A DNA stretch of 64,000 bases from Stenotrophomonas sp. WZN-1 (lineage in GTDB: Bacteria > Pseudomonadota > Gammaproteobacteria > Xanthomonadales > Xanthomonadaceae), in assembly GCF_002192255.1 (NCBI RefSeq), contig NZ_CP021768.1:3862001-3926000 (forward strand), given 5' to 3'. The position numbers and the translations under genes were made by a program. This document shows, piece by piece, positions 1 through 9,008 of the stretch; position 1 is the stretch's first letter, and the number at the start of each line of letters is the position of its first letter. The notes under the pieces are model-generated. The model did not search any database and was not told where the DNA came from. It worked only from the letters and a program-made list of their open reading frames with translations.

Positions 1-106
1 GATACATCGAGACCGGCAGCTTGAACAGGGCCAGGCTGCCGGCGAGCATGATGATGATGGCGATCACCCACGCGAAGATGGGTCGATCGATGAAAAAGCG
101 TGCCAT
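1..106 (-). CDS. smeE: SmeE, RND efflux inner-membrane transporter (5' end only)
   Basis: Only the first 35 codons are in the window, read leftward from the ATG at 106; the rest lies beyond base 1. The start reads [18 protein letters not shown], the typical N-terminus of AcrB/MexB-type RND pumps: a short cytoplasmic segment followed by the first transmembrane helix. In S. maltophilia SmeE is the proton-driven pump of the SmeDEF multidrug efflux system. It follows smeD after 12 bases, so the two are one operon. The identification rests on this N-terminus plus the flanking smeD and smeT. Confidence 0.9.
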   Translation of the reverse strand, partial: MARFFIDRPIFAWVIAIIIMLAGSLALFKLPVSMY

Positions 107-118
107 GGGGTTCTCCGC

Positions 119-1303
119 TTACTTCGCGTCGCCGGCCGGGGCGGCAGGCTGGGCGGCCGCCGCCGGCTTGGCCGGCGCAGTACCCTTCTCGGTGGCCTTG
201 ACCGGCATGCCGGGGCCGATCTTCTGCAGGCCTTCGACGATGACCTTGTCACCGGCCTTCAGACCGTCCTCGACCAGCCACTTGTCGCCGACCGTGCGGC
301 TGACCTTGACCGGGCGCACTTCGACCTTGTTGTCCTTGTCGACCACCATCGCCGTGGTGTCGCCCTTCGGATCGCGGGCGATGCCCTGCATCGGCACCAG
401 CACCGCGTCGCTGCGCACGCCGCCGCCGATCACTGCACGCACGTACATGCCCGGCATCAGCAGGCCGTCCGGGTTGTCCACCTTCACGCGCAGGCCAAAG
501 CTGCCGGTGGTCGGATCGACGCTGACTTCGGAGAACTCCAGCGTGCCCTTGTGCTCGAAGGTGCTGCCGTCTTCCATCAGGATGCTGACCGGCAGGGTCT
601 GGTTGTCCTGCAGGCGGCCGGCGGCCAGTTCGCGGCGCAGCTGCAGCAGCTCGGCCGAGGACTGGGTCAGGTCGACATAGATCGGGTCCAGCTGCTGCAC
701 GGTGGCCAGTGCGTTGGCCTGGCCGGCGCTGACCAGCGCACCCTGGGTGACGCTGGACTTGCCGATGCGGCCGCTGATCGGCGCGGTGATGCGGGCGTAG
801 CCCAGGGTGACGTTGGCCGCATCCAGCGAGGCCTTGGCGGCACCGACGTCAGCCTCGGCCTGCTTCTGCGCGGCCACGGCGTTTTCCAGGTCCTGCTGGC
901 TGACCGCATCGACCTTGGCCAGCTCGGTGATGCGCTTGGCACTCAGGCGCGCGGCATTGGCAGTGGCTTCGGCGCGGGCCAGCTGGGCGCGGGCGTTGTT
1001 GGCCTGGGCCCGGTAGCTGGCGTCGTCGAGCTGGTACAGCGGCTCGCCGGCCTTGACCATGCCGCCCTCGGTGAACAGGCGCTTGGCGACGATGCCGTTG
1101 ACCTGCGGGCGCACTTCGGCGACCAGGAAGGCATTGGTACGGCCCGGCAGTTCGCGGGTCAGGCCCACGGTCTCGGACTTCAGCGTGACCACAGTGACGT
1201 CACCCGGGCCCTGCTCGGGGGCCTGGGGTTGGCCGCCGCAGGCAGCCACGGTCGCGGCGATTGCCAGCGACAGTGCAAAGGGTCGGATTCGGCTCAGCAA
1301 CAT
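119..1303 (-). CDS. smeD: SmeD, RND efflux periplasmic adaptor lipoprotein
   Basis: Membrane-fusion protein of the SmeDEF tripartite pump, bridging SmeE in the inner membrane to the SmeF outer-membrane channel. The 394-residue protein starts with a lipoprotein signal ending ...AATVAAC, so Cys22 is the likely lipidated residue. A split biotinyl-lipoyl-like domain and an alpha-helical hairpin rich in Ala, Gln and Glu follow (about residues 70-190), and the tail is rich in Ala, Pro and Lys. I chose the ATG at 1303 because it places the signal peptide at the N-terminus; the frame stays open upstream, through the smeT operator, but that extension has no protein character. smeD and smeT are divergent, and the operator at 1459-1486 lies between them. 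Confidence 0.93.
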   Translation of the reverse strand: MLLSRIRPFALSLAIAATVAACGGQPQAPEQGPGDVTVVTLKSETVGLTRELPGRTNAFLVAEVRPQVNGIVAKRLFTEGGMVKAGEPLYQLDDASYRAQANNARAQLARAEATANAARLSAKRITELAKVDAVSQQDLENAVAAQKQAEADVGAAKASLDAANVTLGYARITAPISGRIGKSSVTQGALVSAGQANALATVQQLDPIYVDLTQSSAELLQLRRELAAGRLQDNQTLPVSILMEDGSTFEHKGTLEFSEVSVDPTTGSFGLRVKVDNPDGLLMPGMYVRAVIGGGVRSDAVLVPMQGIARDPKGDTTAMVVDKDNKVEVRPVKVSRTVGDKWLVEDGLKAGDKVIVEGLQKIGPGMPVKATEKGTAPAKPAAAAQPAAPAGDAK

Positions 1304-1458
1304 GACGGAAAGGCTCTTGGAGGAAGGAATCTCAGAGGGAGCTGATACCACTGGGCTTCCCCCTTGTTCCGGTGAAAGCCCCGCAGATCGCGCCCACCCG
1401 GGTGGAGTGGGAGCCGGACCGGCCTGCCACGCACACGACGGGAATGATGGGTGCGAAA

Positions 1459-1486
1459 TATACATACATGCTTGTTTGTTTGTAAA
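1459..1486. promoter_or_regulatory. SmeT operator between smeDEF and smeT
   Basis: An AT-rich 28-base stretch in a GC-rich intergenic region. It contains the imperfect inverted repeat ACATACATG / CTTGTTTGT, in which 7 of 9 positions are complementary. This matches the published description of a 28-bp pseudo-palindromic SmeT operator. It lies 46 bases before the smeT start and about 155 bases before smeD, placed to repress both divergent promoters. Confidence 0.85.
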
Positions 1487-1531
1487 CCGGTACAATTCAG
1501 CCACGTTTCACCCGCACTCGTACCCACACCC

Positions 1532-2191
1532 ATGGCCCGCAAGACCAAAGAGGACACCCAGGCAACCCGGGAAGGCATCCTTGACGCCGCCGAAGCCTGC
1601 TTCCATGAACACGGCGTGGCCCGTACCACGCTGGAGATGATCGGTGCCCGCGCCGGCTACACCCGTGGCGCGGTCTACTGGCACTTCAAGAACAAGAGCG
1701 AGGTGCTGGCCGCGATCGTCGAGCGCGTGCACCTGCCCTTCATGCAGGAACTGGAGCGCACCTCCACCGACCAGCGCGACACCCCGGTGCACGACCTGCG
1801 CGCGGTGATGATCCACTCGTTCATCGAGCTGTCCGAGGACGAGCGCCTGCGCAAGACCATGGAGATCATGCTGCGCAGCGATGCCTCGGCCGATACCAAG
1901 GTGCTGACCGAAATGCAGCAGGCCGGATTCCGCGATGCACTGGACCGGATGGAGCGCGCCCTGCGCCGTGCCGGCGATCTGGGCCAGCTGCGTGAGGGTG
2001 CCGACCCGAAGATCGCCGCGCGCATGCTGCACGCCACCGTGCTGGGCGTGCTGCATGGCGCGATGGTCGAACCGGAACTGATGGACCTCAAGCGCGACGG
2101 CATGCTCGCGCTGGACATGACCCTGGCCGCCTACGTGAAGGATGGCGTGTTCGTTCCCGGAACGGTGCCCGAGCCGTTGCCGGAAGCGTGA
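1532..2191 (+). CDS. smeT: SmeT, TetR-family repressor of smeDEF
   Basis: TetR/AcrR transcriptional repressor of 219 residues, the length reported for SmeT. The helix-turn-helix occupies about residues 12-58 and includes the TetR signature around ARAGYTRGAVYWHFKNK. The rest is the helical ligand-binding and dimerisation domain. SmeT binds the operator between itself and smeD, repressing smeDEF and its own gene; biocides and flavonoids are known inducers, and loss-of-function mutations cause multidrug resistance. I chose the ATG at 1532 because upstream in-frame codons run through the operator. I see no frameshift or stop, so the repressor looks intact, although single-residue inactivating changes could not be recognised without an alignment. 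Confidence 0.95.
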   Translation: MARKTKEDTQATREGILDAAEACFHEHGVARTTLEMIGARAGYTRGAVYWHFKNKSEVLAAIVERVHLPFMQELERTSTDQRDTPVHDLRAVMIHSFIELSEDERLRKTMEIMLRSDASADTKVLTEMQQAGFRDALDRMERALRRAGDLGQLREGADPKIAARMLHATVLGVLHGAMVEPELMDLKRDGMLALDMTLAAYVKDGVFVPGTVPEPLPEA

Positions 2192-2236
2192 GCGGCATTG
2201 CTGCCGCCACCGCGTCACCCATGTGAGGACAGATCG

Positions 2237-3229
2237 ATGATCCTGGACAACGTGGTATGGGGCTTCATCGGCTGCGGCAGCGTCACCGAGAAGAAGAGTG
2301 GCCCGGCCCTGGCCAGCACGCCCGGCTCACGGGTGGCAGCGGTCATGCGCCGCAATGCCGCATTGGCCGAGGACTACGCACGGCGCCACGCGATTCCCCG
2401 CTGGTACGCGGACGCCGATGCACTCATCGCCGATCCGGAGGTGAACGCGGTGTACGTCGCAACACCGCCCTCCACGCACATGCACTACGCACTGCAGGCG
2501 ATTGCCGCGGGCAAGCCGGCCTACATCGAAAAGCCGATGGCCATGGACCACGGCGAGTGCCAGCGCATCATTGAAGCCAGCGCCCGCAGCGGCGTGCCGG
2601 TGTTCGTGGCCTACTACCGCCGCGCCCTGCCCCGCTTCGCACAGGTGAAGCAGCTGCTGGACAGCAGCGCGATCGGCACGCCGCGCAGCGTGCGCGCGAC
2701 CCTGCATCGGCCGCATTCGGTGAATGCCGCATCGCCGGACTTCTGGCGGACCAATCCGGCCATCGCCGGCGGCGGGCTGTTCGTCGACCTGGGCTCGCAC
2801 ACCCTGGACCTCCTCGACCATCTGCTGGGGCCGCTGGGCGATGTGCGTGGCCTGGCCAGCTCGTTGACCGGCGCCTACGCCGCTGAGGACAGCGTCTCGA
2901 TGTGCTTCCGCACCGGGACGGGCGCGCACGGCATCGCGCAATGGAGTTTCTGCGCGTTCCGCCGCCAGGATGAGATCGAGATCACCGGCGACCGTGGGCA
3001 GCTGCGCTTTGCCACCTTCGAGGATGTTCCGGTGGAGCTGGAAACCGAAGCCGGCGTGCAGAGGTTCGACATCCCGAACCCGCCATCGATCCAGCAACCG
3101 TTGATTGCCTCCCTCGTGGACGAACTGCGCGGCAACGGGCGCTCGCCCTCGAACGGCATCAGCGCCGCCCGCACCAGTGCGGTGATCGACCAGGTACTGC
3201 GGGCCTATCGCACGCGGCAATCGCGCTGA
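2237..3229 (+). CDS. Gfo/Idh/MocA family NAD(P)-dependent oxidoreductase
   Basis: A 330-residue sugar or polyol dehydrogenase-like protein. The N-terminal Rossmann fold has the dinucleotide motif GFIGCGSV at residues 9-16. The family's E-K-P motif is at residues 98-100 (YIEKPMAMD), where the Lys takes part in catalysis. The C-terminal alpha/beta domain carries GGGLFVDLGSHTLDLLDHL, whose His is expected in the active site. The ATG at 2237 follows a GAGG ribosome-binding site at 2225-2228; an upstream in-frame start near 2198 lacks one. The gene stands alone after smeT, 45 bases from the smeT stop. The substrate cannot be predicted. Confidence 0.88.
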   Translation: MILDNVVWGFIGCGSVTEKKSGPALASTPGSRVAAVMRRNAALAEDYARRHAIPRWYADADALIADPEVNAVYVATPPSTHMHYALQAIAAGKPAYIEKPMAMDHGECQRIIEASARSGVPVFVAYYRRALPRFAQVKQLLDSSAIGTPRSVRATLHRPHSVNAASPDFWRTNPAIAGGGLFVDLGSHTLDLLDHLLGPLGDVRGLASSLTGAYAAEDSVSMCFRTGTGAHGIAQWSFCAFRRQDEIEITGDRGQLRFATFEDVPVELETEAGVQRFDIPNPPSIQQPLIASLVDELRGNGRSPSNGISAARTSAVIDQVLRAYRTRQSR

Positions 3230-3238
3230 CCGCACAGG

Positions 3239-3263
3239 AAAAAGGCCGCCTTGCGGCGGCCTT
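3239..3263 (-). terminator. Rho-independent terminator of hslVU
   Basis: A 9-bp perfect stem (AAGGCCGCC, loop TTGC, GGCGGCCTT) starts 5 bases past the hslU stop. Read on the minus strand it is followed by a T-rich run. The Gfo/Idh gene converges from the other side and may share it. Confidence 0.75.
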
Positions 3264-3268
3264 GTGCG

Positions 3269-4642
3269 TTACAGGATGTAGCGGCTCAGGTCCGGGTCCT
3301 GCACCAGCTCACCCAGGTGTGCATCGACGTAGGCGCTGTCGATGGCCAGGGTTTCGCCATCGCGGTCCGGCGCCTCGTAGCTGAGCGAATCCAGCAGGCG
3401 CTCCAGCACCGTATGCAGGCGGCGCGCACCGATATTTTCCTGGCGCTCGTTCACCTGGAAGGCGATCTCGGCCAGCCGTTCGATCGCATCGGCGGTGAAG
3501 CTGACCTTGACGCCTTCGGTGGCCAGCAGTGCTTCGTACTGCTTGGTCAGCGCGGCCTTCGGCTCGGTCAGGATGCGCACGAAATCACCCTTGCTCAGCG
3601 CACCCAGTTCAACGCGGATCGGGAAGCGGCCCTGCAGCTCCGGAATCAGGTCGCTGGGCTTGGCCAGGTGGAACGCGCCCGAAGCAATGAACAGGATGTG
3701 GTCGGTCTTGATCGTGCCGTACTTGGTGGATACGTTTGAGCCTTCCACCAGCGGCAGCAGGTCGCGCTGCACGCCTTCGCGCGACACGTCGCCACCACCC
3801 ACGTTGTCACCACGCTTGGCAACCTTGTCGATCTCGTCGATGAAGACGATGCCGTGCTGTTCGCAGGCCTCGATCGCCGCGGTACGGATGTCGTCCTCGT
3901 TGACCAGCTTGCCGGCTTCCTCCTCGATCAGCAGCGGACGCGCTGCCTTGATGGTCAGCGTGCGCTTGTGCGCCTTGGCACCACCGCCGAGATTGGCGAA
4001 CATCGACTTCAGCTGCTGGCCCATTTCCTCCATGCCCGGCGGGGTCATGATATCCATGCTGACGTTGGCAGCCAGGTCGAGCTCGATCTCGCGCTCGTCC
4101 AGCTCGCCATTGCGCAGCATCTTGCGGAACTTGATGCGGGTCTCGTTGTCCTGCGCCGACGGTTCGTTGCGCGCGACTTCGGGATCAAAACCGATGCCAC
4201 CGCTGCGGCGCGGCAGCAGCGCATCAAGGATGCGGTCTTCGGCACGCTCTTCGGCCTGGGTACGCACGCGCACCTTGGCCTGTTCGCGGTACAGCTTGAC
4301 CGCGGTATCGGCCAGGTCGCGGATGATCTGCTCGACGTCCTTGCCGACGTAGCCGACTTCGGTGAAGCGGGTGGCTTCGACCTTCACGAACGGCGCGTTG
4401 GCCAAGGTGGCCAGGCGACGCGCGATCTCGGTCTTGCCGACGCCGGTCGGGCCGATCATCAGGATGTTCTTCGGCATCACTTCATTGCGCAGCTCAGGCA
4501 CCAACTGCATGCGGCGCCAGCGGTTGCGCAGGGCGATGGCCACCGCGCGCTTGGCGTCGTGCTGGCCAACGATGTGCCGGTCCAGTTCCTGCACGATCTC
4601 GCGCGGGGTCATGGTGGCGGAGGAAACTTCGATCTTCGACAT
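3269..4642 (-). CDS. hslU: HslU, ATPase subunit of the HslUV protease
   Basis: AAA+ unfoldase (ClpY) that feeds substrates to the HslV peptidase; cytoplasmic. The protein has 457 residues against 443 in E. coli, the excess being a short N-terminal addition before [11 protein letters not shown]. The Walker A motif GPTGVGKT is at residues 64-71 and the pore motif GYVG at 97-100. A Walker B motif (IVFIDEIDK) and a sensor region (RRLHTVLE) follow. The I-domain region between them contains a Gly/Met-rich stretch. The C-terminus ends YIL, fitting the HslU tail that docks into HslV. An internal ATG ten codons in is a possible alternative start. It lies downstream of hslV with a 106-base gap. Confidence 0.96.
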   Translation of the reverse strand: MSKIEVSSATMTPREIVQELDRHIVGQHDAKRAVAIALRNRWRRMQLVPELRNEVMPKNILMIGPTGVGKTEIARRLATLANAPFVKVEATRFTEVGYVGKDVEQIIRDLADTAVKLYREQAKVRVRTQAEERAEDRILDALLPRRSGGIGFDPEVARNEPSAQDNETRIKFRKMLRNGELDEREIELDLAANVSMDIMTPPGMEEMGQQLKSMFANLGGGAKAHKRTLTIKAARPLLIEEEAGKLVNEDDIRTAAIEACEQHGIVFIDEIDKVAKRGDNVGGGDVSREGVQRDLLPLVEGSNVSTKYGTIKTDHILFIASGAFHLAKPSDLIPELQGRFPIRVELGALSKGDFVRILTEPKAALTKQYEALLATEGVKVSFTADAIERLAEIAFQVNERQENIGARRLHTVLERLLDSLSYEAPDRDGETLAIDSAYVDAHLGELVQDPDLSRYIL

Positions 4643-4697
4643 GGATGTGCTCACGAATGCGTTGTCTACGATGCCGGAACCGAACGGCCCCGGACGG

Positions 4698-4720
4698 TAG
4701 CGCCGGGCCATGCCCGGCGA
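4698..4720 (+). repeat. SMAG repeat between hslV and hslU
   Basis: GTAG followed by an 8-bp perfect palindrome (CGCCGGGC, loop CAT, GCCCGGCG). This is the GTAG-headed REP-type repeat of S. maltophilia, sitting in the hslV-hslU intergenic gap, where it would form an RNA hairpin in the cotranscript. Confidence 0.85.
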
Positions 4721-4748
4721 ATCTGGAATGTCTGTGACGGGTTCCCCG

Positions 4749-5300
4749 TCACAGCTCCTCGACCACCACGTTGCGGTTGGTGTAGATGCAGATGTCGCCG
4801 GCAATGCCGATCGCTTCGCTGGCGATGGTGCGCGCGTCCAGTTCGGTGTGCGCCATCAGTGCGCGCGCGGCCGAGAGTGCGTAGGAACCACCGGAACCGA
4901 TGGCGATGATGCCGTCCTCCGGCTCGATCACATCACCGGTGCCGCTGATGATCAGCGAGGTTTCCTTGTCGGCCACCGCCAGCAGGGCCTCAAGCTTGCC
5001 GAGGCGGCGCTCGGTGCGCCAATCCTTGGCCAGCTCGACCGCAGCGCGCTGCAGCTGGCCGTGCTTTTCCAGCTTGGCCTCGAACAGTTCGAACAGGGTG
5101 AAGGCATCGGCGGCGGCACCGGCGAAGCCGGCCAGCACCTGGCCGTCACGGCCGAGGCGGCGCACCTTGCGCGCATTGCCCTTCATCACGGTGTGGCCCA
5201 GCGTGACCTGGCCGTCGCCGGCAATGGCCACGTGCTCGCCGCGACGGACGCAGACGATGGTGGTGGCGTGGAAAACGTTGGGGTTCTGACTGGGGTCCAT
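4749..5300 (-). CDS. hslV: HslV, peptidase subunit of the HslUV protease
   Basis: Threonine peptidase (ClpQ, family T1) forming double hexameric rings with HslU. The protein has 183 residues. The mature enzyme should begin at Thr13 (TTIVCVRRG), the catalytic N-terminal nucleophile, after a 12-residue propeptide; E. coli HslV removes only the initiator Met. The catalytic Lys region ([15 protein letters not shown]) and the [10 protein letters not shown] and [15 protein letters not shown] segments of the fold are present. The gene precedes hslU in the same direction, as in other proteobacteria. Confidence 0.96.
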   Translation of the reverse strand: MDPSQNPNVFHATTIVCVRRGEHVAIAGDGQVTLGHTVMKGNARKVRRLGRDGQVLAGFAGAAADAFTLFELFEAKLEKHGQLQRAAVELAKDWRTERRLGKLEALLAVADKETSLIISGTGDVIEPEDGIIAIGSGGSYALSAARALMAHTELDARTIASEAIGIAGDICIYTNRNVVVEEL

Positions 5301-5374
5301 GCGGCCTCCGATAGCTGTTCACGGGACATGGGGACAGCGCCGGGTGCGATCAAGCCTGCGCGGATGGCTGCCGT

Positions 5375-5575
5375 TCAGCGCTTGGCGTGCGAAGGCCGGT
5401 CCGGATTCGGCTCGATGCCCCAGGCGATATACCAGTCTTCACCCTGCGTCTCGATCGGATGCTGGGTGCGGCCGGAGCCATTGCCGCAGGCCAGCGCGTC
5501 GGCCGCACAGTAACGGTCGCAGCCCCAGCAGATGCGCTCGGGGTGTTTGGGATGCAACGGTATGGGCTTCGCCAT
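5375..5575 (-). CDS. Small DUF3079 protein with a Cys cluster
   Basis: A 66-residue protein whose N-terminal part (PLHPKHPERICWGCD) and Cys pattern match the DUF3079 family, which has no assigned function. Four cysteines at about residues 16, 19, 23 and 30 (C-x2-C-x3-C-x6-C) could bind a metal. The ATG at 5575 has a GAGGAC ribosome-binding site at 5585-5590; an in-frame ATG ten codons upstream would overlap that site. It lies upstream of hslV on the same strand, 74 bases away, and may be transcribed with it. The family is recalled from memory. Confidence 0.72.
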   Translation of the reverse strand: MAKPIPLHPKHPERICWGCDRYCAADALACGNGSGRTQHPIETQGEDWYIAWGIEPNPDRPSHAKR

Positions 5576-5661
5576 GGCGGCGGTGTCCTCGTGGCCTGTG
5601 GCCACGGTGCGCCGCTGGCGCTCACCCTGCCCTGATCCAGATCAAGGGCGGTCTATTCCGG

Positions 5662-5755
5662 TAGCGCCGGGCCGTGCCCGGCGAGCGCGCAGCGCGGGCC
5701 GCGTCGCATGCACGGGAAATGGATCACACAGCCGCCGGGCATGGCCCGGCGCTAC
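5662..5755. repeat. Inverted pair of SMAG repeats at the xerC 3' end
   Basis: Two GTAG-headed palindromes face each other: GTAG at 5662-5665 on the plus strand and CTAC at 5752-5755. Each has a CGCCGGGC-type stem. The right copy's TAG is the xerC stop codon. The pair separates xerC from the DUF3079 gene, and the hairpins may end or stabilise the xerC transcript. Confidence 0.85.
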
Positions 5756-6642
5756 CCGCCCTTATCGTCCTTGCTGCGGCGCTTTGCGCGTGGATGCGCG
5801 GCGTCGTAGACCTTGGCCAGGTGCTGGAAATCGAGGTGGGTGTAGATCTGCGTGGTGGCGATGTCGGCATGGCCCAGCAGCTCCTGCACACCACGCAGGT
5901 CGCCGGACGATTCCAGGATGTGGCTGGCGAAACTGTGCCGAAGCATGTGCGGGTGCACGTGCTTGAACAGGCCCTGGCGCTGCGCCAGCTGGCGGATGCG
6001 GATCTGCACCGCGCGTTGGCTGATCGGCCCATTGCGGCCGGGGAATACCGGCGAGGCTGGGCCGCCGCCACTTTCCGCGCGCCATGCCTGCAGCGCTTCG
6101 CGTGCGGGCCGGCCGAACGGCACCCGGCGCTGGCGGTTGCCCTTGCCCAGCACGTTGACCAGGCCGGTGTCGAAATCCAGGTCACGCCAGGTCAGCGCGC
6201 AGACTTCGCTCAGGCGCAGGCCGGAGGAATAGAACAGCTCCAGCAGCGCGCGGTCACGGCGGCCGAGTTCACCTTCCGGCTCCAGCTCGACCAGCTGCAC
6301 GGCTTCATCGGCGTCGAGCACCTGGGGCAAGCGGCGCGGCGCGCGTGGCGCCTTCAGTGTCGCTGCCGGACTGACCTCGATGCGCCCGTGCTTGAGCAGC
6401 CAGGCGTAGAAACTGCGGCAGGCCGACAAGCGACGTTGCAGGCTCTTGGCCGACAGGCCACGCCGGTGCTCATCAGCCACGAACTGGCGCACCGCGTCTG
6501 CATCCAGTGCCTCCACTGCCATGCCACGCGGCTCGGCCCAGGCCGACAGCGCGTCCAGGTCGCGGCGGTAGGCGTCGAGCGTATGTGCCGACATCCGCCG
6601 CTCCACCTGCAGGTGCTGCAGGAAGGCCTGTACCGCGCTCAT
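5752..6642 (-). CDS. xerC: XerC, tyrosine site-specific recombinase
   Basis: Resolves chromosome dimers at dif together with XerD. The 296-residue protein has an N-terminal SAM-like core-binding domain (about 1-95) and a C-terminal catalytic domain. Catalytic residues can be placed at Arg143 (GLRLSEV), Lys167, His232 and Arg235 (HMLRHSF), His258 (LLGHADI) and the nucleophile Tyr267 (TQIYTH). XerC rather than XerD is inferred from its place after dapF and DUF484, the same order as E. coli dapF-yigA-xerC. It starts 16 bases after the DUF484 stop, so cotranscription is likely. Its TAG stop lies within a SMAG repeat. Confidence 0.95.
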   Translation of the reverse strand: MSAVQAFLQHLQVERRMSAHTLDAYRRDLDALSAWAEPRGMAVEALDADAVRQFVADEHRRGLSAKSLQRRLSACRSFYAWLLKHGRIEVSPAATLKAPRAPRRLPQVLDADEAVQLVELEPEGELGRRDRALLELFYSSGLRLSEVCALTWRDLDFDTGLVNVLGKGNRQRRVPFGRPAREALQAWRAESGGGPASPVFPGRNGPISQRAVQIRIRQLAQRQGLFKHVHPHMLRHSFASHILESSGDLRGVQELLGHADIATTQIYTHLDFQHLAKVYDAAHPRAKRRSKDDKGG

Positions 6643-6658
6643 CGTCGTCGTGCCCTGC

Positions 6659-7333
6659 TCAGTCCTGGAATCGCTTCAGGCCGGTAACCAGGGCGTCACC
6701 CATCATGCGCAGGAACAGCGTGCCCATGCCCGGGTAGAAGCGGTTCGGGTCGTGGCTGCCGACCGCGATCAGGCCGACGCCGGGCAGCGGCAGCAATGCG
6801 GTGGTCTGCACTTCCTCGCTGCGCACGCCATACAGCACGGCATTCTTTTCCGGCTGCAGGCGGCCGCAGATCGGCTCGCCGTCGTTCAGGCAGTCGCGGA
6901 ACGGCCCAAGCTGCGAATCGTCCGCGGCAATCACCTGCAGCCAGTCGGCCTGTTCCAGCCCGGCCACCGGCGCGTGCACCACCAACCGCACCAGGTCACC
7001 GGCGAAGTCTTCCTGCAACGACGCGGCCATCGCACGCAGGGTGTCGGCGGCGTTGTCCTGCTTCATCAGCGCAAGGGTCAGCTGGTGCGTGCGCACCGCC
7101 AGGCGTTCATTGACCTGGGCGGTCGCGCCCAGGTCAGCCAACCGTCGTGCCAGCTCGCGGTTCTTCTCGCGCAGCACTTCCAGCTGGTAGCTGGCCAGCG
7201 ACGCGGTCGGGCCATCGTCGCGCGGCACCACCAAGGTCAGGGCCAGGTCCGGGAACTGCTTGAGGAAGCCGGGATGACGCCGCAACCAGGCAGCGACTTC
7301 ATGGGCCCCGAGCTTGTCGACGGTTTCGGTCAT
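6659..7333 (-). CDS. DUF484 (YigA-like) GAF-fold protein
   Basis: A 224-residue protein of the DUF484 family (YigA of E. coli), whose biochemical role is unknown. The N-terminal region ([18 protein letters not shown]) is the recognisable family start. A coiled-coil-like stretch follows (about residues 45-90), then a GAF-like domain ending in [26 protein letters not shown]. The ATG at 7333 overlaps the dapF stop by four bases, so translation is coupled. The order dapF-DUF484-xerC is strongly conserved in gammaproteobacteria. Confidence 0.9.
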   Translation of the reverse strand: MTETVDKLGAHEVAAWLRRHPGFLKQFPDLALTLVVPRDDGPTASLASYQLEVLREKNRELARRLADLGATAQVNERLAVRTHQLTLALMKQDNAADTLRAMAASLQEDFAGDLVRLVVHAPVAGLEQADWLQVIAADDSQLGPFRDCLNDGEPICGRLQPEKNAVLYGVRSEEVQTTALLPLPGVGLIAVGSHDPNRFYPGMGTLFLRMMGDALVTGLKRFQD

Positions 7334-8181
7334 GCGATCCACTCCCCTTCGAAGACGAATGCAGTCGGGCCGGCCATCACCACCGGCTGGCCATCGCCCG
7401 GCCACTGGATGCGCAGGTCGCCACCGGGCAGGCTGATGCGCGCATCGCGCTGCAGGCGGCCACGCTGCATCAAGGTCACCGCGGCGGCACAGGCACCACT
7501 GCCGCAGGCCAGGGTTTCGCCGACGCCGCGCTCGAACACGCGCAGGCGGGCGTGCGCCGGGCCCATCACCTGGGCGAAGCCCACGTTCACCGAGCGCGGG
7601 AACGACGCATGCTGCTGCAGCAGCGCACCGACGCGCTCGACCGGTGCGGCATCGATCAGGCCTACTTCGATCACCGCATGCGGATTGCCCATCGACACCG
7701 CGGCGAAGCGTACGCTCTCGCCCTGCAGCGGCAGCAGATATTCCTCGCGCGGGTGTGCAAACCCCATCAGCGGCACGTTGGCCGGCTCGAAGGCAGGCAC
7801 GCCCATCGTCACCGCGAACTGGCCCTCGCCCAGCACCTTCACTTCATGGCTGGCCAGCGGGCTGTCGATGACGAATGCATCACCCTGCGCACTGCCCTCG
7901 CGCACCAGCCAGGCGGCGATGCAGCGCGCGCCGTTGCCGCACTGTTCGGAGTTGGAACCGTCGGCATTCCAGATGCGGTACGAGGCCACCGAGCCTTCCG
8001 CACGCGGCGCCTCGATGGTCAGGATCTGATCGCAGCCGACGCCGGTATGGCGGTCGGCCAGGCGTGCGGCCAGCTCGGGCGTGGGCGGTGCGGTGCCGTC
8101 ACGCAGGTCGATCACTACGAAATCATTGCCCGCGCCGTGCATCTTGCTGAAGCGCAGGGCCTTGGAACCGGCCTTACTCAT
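7330..8181 (-). CDS. dapF: DapF, diaminopimelate epimerase
   Basis: Converts LL- to meso-diaminopimelate in lysine and peptidoglycan precursor synthesis; cytoplasmic. The protein has 283 residues. The two catalytic cysteines are visible at about Cys81 ([11 protein letters not shown]) and Cys225 (TLACGSGAC), each in its conserved loop. The N-terminal [15 protein letters not shown] motif is also typical. It overlaps lptM upstream by 8 bases and DUF484 downstream by 4, so lptM-dapF-DUF484-xerC looks like one tightly packed operon. Confidence 0.97.
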   Translation of the reverse strand: MSKAGSKALRFSKMHGAGNDFVVIDLRDGTAPPTPELAARLADRHTGVGCDQILTIEAPRAEGSVASYRIWNADGSNSEQCGNGARCIAAWLVREGSAQGDAFVIDSPLASHEVKVLGEGQFAVTMGVPAFEPANVPLMGFAHPREEYLLPLQGESVRFAAVSMGNPHAVIEVGLIDAAPVERVGALLQQHASFPRSVNVGFAQVMGPAHARLRVFERGVGETLACGSGACAAAVTLMQRGRLQRDARISLPGGDLRIQWPGDGQPVVMAGPTAFVFEGEWIA

Positions 8182-8446
8182 TCCCGCTGCCCGCCTTCTT
8201 CGCTGGCGCGGTTGCCGGCTGGGTGGTCGTTGCGGCCGGCTCCACGGTCGTGGCAGGGGTGCCGCTGCCCTGGGTCTCCACCGGGGTTGCCTCGGTGGCG
8301 GGCTCGGCAGCGGGTTCGACGGTTTCTTCCACCGGGACCGGCTTCTGCGGCAGTACCAGCGGGCCCTTGTTGCCGCAGGCGGCGAGGAGCAGCAGCGAGG
8401 CCGCTGCCAGCGGAATCAGGATGGCGTTTCGATGGGGGATCTTCAT
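8174..8446 (-). CDS. lptM: LptM (YifL)-like small outer-membrane lipoprotein
   Basis: A 90-residue lipoprotein. The signal peptide has a lipobox LAAC with Cys24, followed by GNKGPLVLP, the hallmark of the YifL/LptM family that helps mature the LptD-LptE translocon in E. coli. The remainder is low complexity, rich in Ala, Glu, Pro and Thr, without further folds. Its position directly upstream of dapF matches E. coli yifL-dapF. The function is by family, not shown here. Confidence 0.85.
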   Translation of the reverse strand: MKIPHRNAILIPLAAASLLLLAACGNKGPLVLPQKPVPVEETVEPAAEPATEATPVETQGSGTPATTVEPAATTTQPATAPAKKAGSGNE

Positions 8447-8497
8447 GCCCCGAGTATAGCCATTGGCGGCTGAGCGGTTCGTGCAGGGGATCGGGTT

Positions 8498-8519
8498 GCC
8501 GGCCAGCGGCCGGCACTAC
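8498..8519 (-). repeat. SMAG repeat between lptM and the YbaN-like gene
   Basis: On the minus strand: GTAG, T, then GCCGGCC GCT GGCCGGC. It lies in the gap between the YbaN-like gene (stop at 8529) and lptM (start at 8446). Confidence 0.8.
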
Positions 8520-8528
8520 CGCAGGCAC

Positions 8529-8954
8529 TCAATCCGCGGGCGGTGGCAGCGGCCGCGTCCACAGCCAGATCGCCACCACGGTCATGCTGCCGATCGAGAA
8601 CCACTTCACCCAGGCAATCGGCACGCACCACAGCATGATGGCGGCGCACACCGCCATGGTGATCGTGGCCATCCACTTGCCGTAGCGGCTGACCGCACCG
8701 TGCGCCTGCCAGTTGGCGATGGCCGGGCCGAATCGCGGATGCTGCAGCAGCCAGTTGTGCAGGCGTTCGGACCCCCGTGATGCAGCCCAGGCCGAGATCA
8801 GGATGAATACGGTGGTCGGCAGGCCCGGAACGAAGATGCCGACGATGCCGGTGCCTAGGCTAACGTATGCCAGCAGCCACCACGCCCAGCGGAAACGCAC
8901 CACGCGCGGCGGCGTGGCGGTATCGCGGGGTGCAGATGGCTCGGGCAGGCTCAT
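8529..8954 (-). CDS. YbaN-like DUF454 inner-membrane protein
   Basis: A 141-residue protein of the DUF454 family. The N-terminus carries the recognisable stretch LAYVSLGTGIVGIFVPGLPTT, followed by the soluble motif RGSERLHNWLLQHPRFGP and two further hydrophobic segments near the C-terminus (about 93-115 and 118-132). The function is unknown; E. coli YbaN is an inner-membrane protein of unclear role. It is separated from lptM by a SMAG repeat and from the upstream oligopeptidase by 54 bases. Confidence 0.85.
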   Translation of the reverse strand: MSLPEPSAPRDTATPPRVVRFRWAWWLLAYVSLGTGIVGIFVPGLPTTVFILISAWAASRGSERLHNWLLQHPRFGPAIANWQAHGAVSRYGKWMATITMAVCAAIMLWCVPIAWVKWFSIGSMTVVAIWLWTRPLPPPAD

Positions 8955-9008
8955 GGCCGCAAGGATACCGGTTCGGGGTGCCCGGCAGCGCCCGGCACCC
9001 CTTCGCCG

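Noticed and set aside
119-1504. Longer SmeD start at 1504
   Set aside because: The extra 67 codons run through the SmeT operator and would put the lipoprotein signal in the middle of the protein.
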